This document shows positions 18,496 to 22,335 of a stretch of 22,335 bases of DNA, piece by piece. The position numbers were made by a program, and so were the translations under genes. Location: the NCBI GenBank assembly GCA_001275005.1, contig JWZX01003230.1:1-22335 (forward strand), written 5' to 3'. The notes beneath the pieces were generated by a model. The model saw only the letters and a program-made list of their open reading frames with translations, was not told the DNA's origin and made no database searches. Source of the DNA: Chrysochromulina tobinii (Eukaryota > Haptophyta > Prymnesiales > Chrysochromulinaceae). Positions within the stretch are counted from its first letter, which is position 1; every line of letters starts with the position of its first letter.

Positions 18496-18516
18496 GTACA
18501 TGTACTATCGCGATAG
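18496..18516. promoter_or_regulatory. GTACATGTAC joined to CTATCGCGATAG
   Basis: Two perfect palindromes, 10 and 12 bp, share one C. They lie 168 bp upstream of the ATG at 18685 of the YrhK-like gene. Dimeric factor sites are the obvious reading, unproven. Confidence 0.45.
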
Positions 18517-18684
18517 TAAGTGGACTGTGGCTCCAGGAGCCGCGCTCGCGGACACACTTTACGATTTGCATGCCAAATTTCGAAAGAGTTTACATGGATC
18601 AACCAAGTGTGTTTGTGCGAGCCCAGGACACGGAGCACCTTTTTCGGAAACCTTTTTCCCGTGGTCGGGCTCCAAGACAAGACG

Positions 18685-19647
18685 ATGAGCGACTTGAAGC
18701 CAGCGGTATCCTTCGGACGAAAAGGGATCCCGGGCAGGGTCGCAAGCTTAAAGAAGCAGTTTGTCGAGAATGTGCCAAAATTCGACAAGGAGCCTCCAAC
18801 GAAGATCAACTCGCCGCGGACGAACAATCTGCCGAGCACGTTTCGCTCCGTTCCGTCGCCCCCGGCCCGGTCGGCATGGATGATCAACAAATCGCTTGAA
18901 TCTTCGCTCTCCACAGAGTCTGTAACGATCACGCCTGTCCAGATCAAGACGACGTTCTTGTGGAAATTCCTCCACGCAATTTTCTTCCTCACCGGTGGCA
19001 TCACCTTCATGTTTGGAAGCGCGTGCTACTACTTTCCCGACTGGCCCGAAAGCTTCCTCATAGGGAGGGTTCTTTACATGATCGGCTCCTGCGGCTTCTT
19101 GGGCGTCGACGTGATGGAGCTGTTCACATTCACGTCGGATAGAATACTGAGCCTCAACATCTTCATGTCTGCCACCGGATCCTTCCTTTATGTGGTTGGC
19201 TCGATCGGCTACATTCCCGCCGTGTATGAATCAACGACAACGTGGAACATCATCACGTTCAACTTGACCACAGTCGGAGGTCCAGCTTTCAACATCGGTC
19301 TCACACCTGCGACGACTGGCGCGTACGGTTTCATCGCCGGCTCCTTTTTCATCGGGTGCTCGCAGATGTGGAAGGTGTGGCGCATCTTGAGCACCACCAC
19401 AAAGGATATGATCGCCCTCGGGGTCGAGCTCGGCCCTTGCCTTGGGGCGTGGTGCTTCTTTGTTGGCACCATCATGTACTACAACGTGTCCCTTCTCGAA
19501 GCACCAAGCGCCTACATCGTCAACATCTGGGAGGCTGGGTCGGTCTTATTCACTATCGGAGCGCTCTTCGTTACCTACCGCCACTGTGTGCAAACGGCGC
19601 CTGTGCGTCAGGCGTTGCCCGCGTCGGCTGACAAGGAGATGATCTGA
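18685..19647 (+). CDS. Six-TM membrane protein with YrhK-like repeats
   Basis: 320 aa from the ATG at 18685 (MSDLKPAVSFGRKG); the frame is open upstream to 18520 but only from a GTG, so the ATG is preferred. About 90 hydrophilic residues precede six predicted TM segments at about 91-116, 125-148, 155-180, 212-235, 242-265 and 277-299. They fall into three pairs of similar form: a Phe/Gly-rich helix ending in a YY or GYIP turn, then a second helix with GS or GA and a polar end (GGITFMFGSACYYF with VLYMIGSCGFLGVD; GSFLYVVGSIGYIP with GSFFIGCSQMWKVW; GAWCFFVGTIMYY with GSVLFTIGALFVTY). This resembles the bacterial/algal YrhK domain, function unknown. No signal peptide is seen; plasma or internal membrane. 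C-terminus is short and cytosol-like. Confidence 0.75.
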   Translation: MSDLKPAVSFGRKGIPGRVASLKKQFVENVPKFDKEPPTKINSPRTNNLPSTFRSVPSPPARSAWMINKSLESSLSTESVTITPVQIKTTFLWKFLHAIFFLTGGITFMFGSACYYFPDWPESFLIGRVLYMIGSCGFLGVDVMELFTFTSDRILSLNIFMSATGSFLYVVGSIGYIPAVYESTTTWNIITFNLTTVGGPAFNIGLTPATTGAYGFIAGSFFIGCSQMWKVWRILSTTTKDMIALGVELGPCLGAWCFFVGTIMYYNVSLLEAPSAYIVNIWEAGSVLFTIGALFVTYRHCVQTAPVRQALPASADKEMI

Positions 19648-19697
19648 GTTCCCCACCCGACCTGATCTTGTGCAGCCTAGTTCGAAACTGAAAGAGC

Positions 19698-19727
19698 GGG
19701 GGGGGAAGTTAGGGGGGAGCATAGGGG
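19698..19727 (+). other. G-run cluster, possible G-quadruplex
   Basis: Runs of 8, 6 and 4 G within 30 nt, about 50 nt after the YrhK-like stop codon. The first run can supply two tracts, so a four-tract quadruplex is possible in the transcript or the DNA strand. Confidence 0.4.
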
Positions 19728-19987
19728 AAGCATGCTGTACGTGGCGTGGGCGCGGGCGCAAATACCTACGATACCGGCCGAGCACCCAGCCGCAGCCGGA
19801 CCAGCCGTTCAAGACTCTCTGCGTGTGTACCGGCATCGGGCATGTGAAAGCTGTGGCCTGTGCGCGGCCGGTCCGGTCGCGTGGGGGCGGGTGAGCGTGA
19901 CGCACTGTGACAGTCTGCACAGTCGACTGTGCAAATGTTTTGTCAGACTCATATGTATGCACTATCTCTGCACTGCCGGTATCTACG

Positions 19988-20016
19988 TTAAAAAGCCGTA
20001 AAAGCCGTAAAAAGCT
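19988..20016. repeat. AAAAGCCGT tandem repeat
   Basis: About three copies of a 9-10 nt unit (AAAAAGCCGT, AAAAGCCGT, AAAAAGCTCG). It is AT-rich in a GC-rich background. Confidence 0.6.
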
Positions 20017-20211
20017 CGGATGTGCCCGCCGCCGCCTGATCTCCGCCATGGGATCTCGGGGCCGCACTGTAGAGAGCATGTAGAGTGCCGGGCGGAAGAC
20101 GCCCTGTCCTTCAATGGGGGCACCAACGCGCCGCACCGCTCTGGTTGATCGCAGCGATACATACAAGAGCGTGGGTCCAGAGCCATCCAGCGCCTTGTGC
20201 CAGAGCACTCA

Positions 20212-20624
20212 TCATGATGACTTGGCCCCTGTTTCCTTCTTCTCTGCCTTGTTGATGGTCTTCTTGACCTTCTCTTTCTTTTTCAGCGAGTCCAGGGATA
20301 CCTTCAGGATGTTTCCATACGACTGCATGAACCTTCGGTAGTCCTTGGCAGCGACCATCGCAGAGATTTTGCGTTTGGCACCGACAGTACGCACCAGGCA
20401 TCGTGGCTCTCGGTCTGCGTCGGGCGGCCCTTTGCCCTCGGGTGGGACGTCTGCGGCATGACGGAGCTCCGCATCGCAGTGAGAAACGGGCGGCAGGCGC
20501 GCTGAATTGGGGCGGTCAGGTACGCACATCGCTTCATCGTCACGTAAACGGTGCCTGCTGTCTTGCTGCTCTCCAATATTCGGGTAAGCTGCGTGAGGAA
20601 TGCGTCTGCGTCCAGAACCGTCAT
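20212..20624 (-). CDS. SRP14: Signal recognition particle 14 kDa subunit (SRP14), two exons
   Basis: SRP14 pairs with SRP9 on the Alu domain of SRP RNA and slows translation while a ribosome with a signal peptide docks at the ER. Exon 1 20624-20528 gives MTVLDADAFLTQLTRILESS then KTAGTVYVTMKR. A 77-nt phase-1 intron (GTGCGTACC to GCCGCAG) follows. Exon 2 is 20450-20212. The split codon makes Tyr, restoring the MKRY that matches LKKY in animal SRP14. Exon 2 carries CLVRTVGAKRKISAMV (CLLRATDGKKKIST in animals), FMQSYGNILKVSLDSLKK, and a Lys-rich tail KKEKVKKTINKAEKKE. Total 111 aa, slightly shorter than animal SRP14. Start is an ATG. The gene is divergent from the plastid-type gene downstream, 278 bp apart. 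Confidence 0.92.
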
Positions 20625-20902
20625 CTCGTACTCGGAGCCGACACCACTCGCAAATGGTCTGCGCAGATGAGGATGGTGCAGTTATCGTCACGGCTGCAAA
20701 AGTGTACGCGAACCAGTGGGGCGGCGGGCGCGTCTATGCGTTTTGCATACTTCTGTCTCCGTGTGCGTCGGGACGTCTTGCTCGTCACAACGCGGTCGGT
20801 TTCTTCGGGCGGTCTGCGGGAGACAGGCGCGAGAGCGAGCGCAACGCTTCGCTCTGTGCGGACGTCCTCAATCTCGAAGTGCGTGATCTTGCCCCGTCAT
20901 CA
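20625..20902. promoter_or_regulatory. Bidirectional promoter region (SRP14 / plastid-type proline-rich gene)
   Basis: 278 bp between divergent ATGs. No ACATGTAC copy and no clear TATA box. The region also reads as open frame on the plus strand but without support. Confidence 0.4.
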
Positions 20903-22335
20903 ATGCGCCTTCGTCTGGTTGTCCTCGCGGCAGCTGGCCCATCTGTTGCGTGGGCGTACCAGCTGCGCGCGCCATTGCCGCTCCGCCGCTCCTTCATTCT
21001 GCGCTCCGCCGTGCCGTGCGCAAGCGATGTCATGCTCTCCGATGGGGGGGAACGTTCCGGGTGGGACGACGAAATGCGCCGAAAGTACATGGAGGAGGTG
21101 ACGCTGGGCACGGAGGGCGGTGGCTGGGACAACGACGAGTACCTAGAGTCCATCCACAATGAAGGCCCTGGCACCTCCAATGAAGAGCTGCTATACCAGG
21201 CCATTGCGTACACCAAGATGCTCGCAGAGAATCGGATGAAGCCCAAGCCAGAGTACAAAAAGATCATTGATGATCTTCGTTCGCAAATGTCGGAAGACGA
21301 GCAGCGGCACGTCGAGGAGCGGTTCGCGGCCGAAGCAGCAGGACGTGAGGCAGCACTCGCAGCTAAAAAGAACAAGCTCGTCACCGCTGCGAAGCCGCCG
21401 CCGCCGCCCGCGCCGCGCCCTCCAGCGCCTCCTGCAACGCAGACCCTCACCAACGCCAATGGCGTCACGAGTGGTTCGAGTTACGCATCGATCCTCAACG
21501 CGGGCGCCGTGGCGCCGCGAGCTCCCCCGGTGGCCCCTGCCGCACTCCCGGCACCCAAGCCACCGCCACCGCCGCCTCCCGCACCGCCGCTCGCACCGCC
21601 GCCCGCACCGCGCGCACCGCCCGCAAGCCCCACGCTGCAAATCATGGGCACCGCCGCGGATATTGTCCGTGGCGCGGCGGCGCCCGCCGCGCCCGCGCCT
21701 GCTAAAGGCGTGATGAGTGGCATGAGCTTTGCCGCGCTGCAGGCGAATGCGGCTGCCCCGTCGCCGCCACCGCCGCCACCGCCGCCGCCACCGCCGCCGC
21801 CACCCGCGCCTGTGCCAGTGCGCGCGCCGGTGGCGCCAGTGGCGAGCACGCCGCAGCCGGCTGCTCCGCCGCTGCCCGACAAGGACCCGCGCGACCTGCG
21901 CTTGCAGTACAAGGCGTACCTGCAGACGTGCGACCGTCAGAATCGCGAGCCCGCCCTCGAGATTCTCACGATGATCCATCGGCTCTATAACGAGAAGCCC
22001 CCGCAGCCCCGAGAGGCCGAAGAACTGGCCGAGATCGTGCAGCTCGAGCGGCGTTTCAATCTGGTGATCCACAGCGGTGGTGGGCTGCCCGACGATCCGA
22101 ACCAGATTCGTGAGGTCGTCTCCGCCGCCGTCTCGAGCATGCCCGAGACGGCGCGCACCCAATTCGAGAACGACGAGAACATAGGGCCCCGGGCCAAGCG
22201 CCTTCGCGAGATTGCGGAGCAGGCGAAAAGCGCGGCGCCGCCGGGGGCAGAGCCCATGGAGGGGGCAGAGCCCATGGAGGCGGCGCCTGTGGCCGCGCGC
22301 GCGCCGGCGACGGCGCCGGCGACGGCGCCGCGGCC
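20903..22335 (+). CDS. Plastid-targeted proline-rich protein of unknown family, 3' end outside window
   Basis: Open from an ATG at 20903 to the window end (477 codons), with no intron needed. The N-terminus is a signal peptide, MRLRLVVLAAAGPSVAWA, followed by YQLRAPLPLRRSF, an aromatic residue after the cleavage site plus a basic, Ser-rich transit part, as in secondary-plastid precursors. A first conserved-looking block follows: GWDNDEYLESIHNEGPGTSN with EELLYQAIAYTKMLAENRM. Then an Ala/Lys helix, proline-rich stretches (poly-Pro about residues 288-302) with SGSSYASIL and GMSFAALQAN between, and a second block: DPRDLRLQYKAYLQTCDRQN, ALEILTMIHRLYNEKPPQP and LERRFNLVIHSGGGLPDDPN. The last part has 18-bp tandem repeats. 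I do not recognise the family. A plastid or thylakoid organising role is only a guess. Confidence 0.75.
   Translation, partial: MRLRLVVLAAAGPSVAWAYQLRAPLPLRRSFILRSAVPCASDVMLSDGGERSGWDDEMRRKYMEEVTLGTEGGGWDNDEYLESIHNEGPGTSNEELLYQAIAYTKMLAENRMKPKPEYKKIIDDLRSQMSEDEQRHVEERFAAEAAGREAALAAKKNKLVTAAKPPPPPAPRPPAPPATQTLTNANGVTSGSSYASILNAGAVAPRAPPVAPAALPAPKPPPPPPPAPPLAPPPAPRAPPASPTLQIMGTAADIVRGAAAPAAPAPAKGVMSGMSFAALQANAAAPSPPPPPPPPPPPPPPAPVPVRAPVAPVASTPQPAAPPLPDKDPRDLRLQYKAYLQTCDRQNREPALEILTMIHRLYNEKPPQPREAEELAEIVQLERRFNLVIHSGGGLPDDPNQIREVVSAAVSSMPETARTQFENDENIGPRAKRLREIAEQAKSAAPPGAEPMEGAEPMEAAPVAARAPATAPATAPR
21764..21806 (+). repeat. CCG/CCA repeat encoding poly-proline
   Basis: A CCGCCACCGCCG-type trinucleotide run inside the plastid-type gene, in frame, giving about 15 consecutive Pro residues. 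Confidence 0.85.
22243..22278 (+). repeat. 18-bp tandem repeat in coding sequence
   Basis: Two units of GGGGCAGAGCCCATGGAG-type sequence, in frame, encoding GAEPME twice. It is followed by GCGCCGGCGACG repeats to the window end. Confidence 0.85.

Larger units (their letters stand above)
17926..18684. promoter_or_regulatory. Divergent upstream region (transferase-like / YrhK-like)
   Basis: The region lies between an upstream-facing minus gene and a plus gene. The first 165 bp may still be coding on the minus strand. It holds GTACATGTACATGTAC at 18171-18186, GTACATGTAC at 18496-18505, and CTATCGCGATAG (a 12-bp palindrome) directly after it at 18505-18516. TCATGTCATGTCACAC lies at about 18108-18123. 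No gene is supported at 18100-18680. Confidence 0.45.
19648..20211. other. Convergent intergenic region, non-coding
   Basis: It lies between the 3' ends of the YrhK-like gene (+) and SRP14 (-). No gene is supported. It contains a G-run cluster at 19698-19727 and a short AAAAGCCGT repeat at 19988-20016. The minus-strand open frame at 19546-20208 has no domain. Confidence 0.55.

Noticed and set aside
18520-18684. N-terminal extension of the YrhK-like protein
   Set aside because: It starts at GTG, contains palindromes and reads like untranslated DNA; the ATG at 18685 is the first good start.
20212-20691. A single unspliced minus-strand ORF of about 159 aa
   Set aside because: Its N-terminal part does not look like a protein; splicing at 20527/20451 gives a clear SRP14.
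21191-22162. Long minus-strand Arg/His-rich ORF opposite the plastid-type gene
   Set aside because: It is the shadow of a proline- and alanine-rich coding sequence and has no domain.

Overview
The window is nuclear DNA of a GC-rich, intron-containing, single-celled photosynthetic eukaryote. Genes lie on both strands and several are split by short GT-AG introns (about 77-180 nt). Two proteins carry leaders of the kind used to reach a complex (secondary) plastid: a Tic22-family import protein and an unknown proline-rich protein. Three genes point to a flagellum or to signalling: CFAP161, a double WD40-propeller protein resembling the propeller part of IFT144/WDR19, and an EF-hand protein. A flagellate with a secondary plastid and this composition fits a haptophyte best; a related chromist alga is possible. 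The organism is an inference.

Layout. 1-1113: GC-skewed low-complexity DNA and a possible plus-strand last exon, otherwise no clear gene. 1114-2455 (-): zinc alcohol dehydrogenase of the CAD/YahK type in two exons. 2685-3336 (-): unidentified gene, probably two exons. 4015-4422 (-): EF-hand protein, with a three-copy inverted/direct repeat element in its upstream region. 4861-6082 (-): SR-rich plus ankyrin protein whose two halves lie in different frames. 6278-7360 (+): Tic22-like protein. 7361-8440: non-coding, with hairpins. 8441-10576 (-): IQ-motif protein with an ApoL-like membrane hairpin. 10807-11697 (+): CFAP161. 11698-12780: non-coding. 12781-16112 (-): four-exon double WD40 propeller protein. 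16224-17925 (-): two-exon protein that looks like a sugar transferase. 18685-19647 (+): six-TM protein with YrhK-like repeats. 20212-20624 (-): SRP14 in two exons. 20903-22335 (+, runs off the end): proline-rich protein with a plastid-type leader.

The genes form no single pathway. CFAP161 and the IFT-like protein belong to the axoneme and intraflagellar transport, SRP14 to ER targeting (also the first step of plastid delivery in these algae), and Tic22 and the proline-rich protein to the plastid. Several pairs are head-to-head over 195-280 bp and probably share promoters. The most unusual signals are the internally duplicated WD40 gene with introns in only one copy, a GTACATGTAC-type palindrome recurring upstream of several genes, the repeat element at 4605-4739, the Tic22 leader containing a lumen-type signal, and the IQ plus ApoL-like combination.
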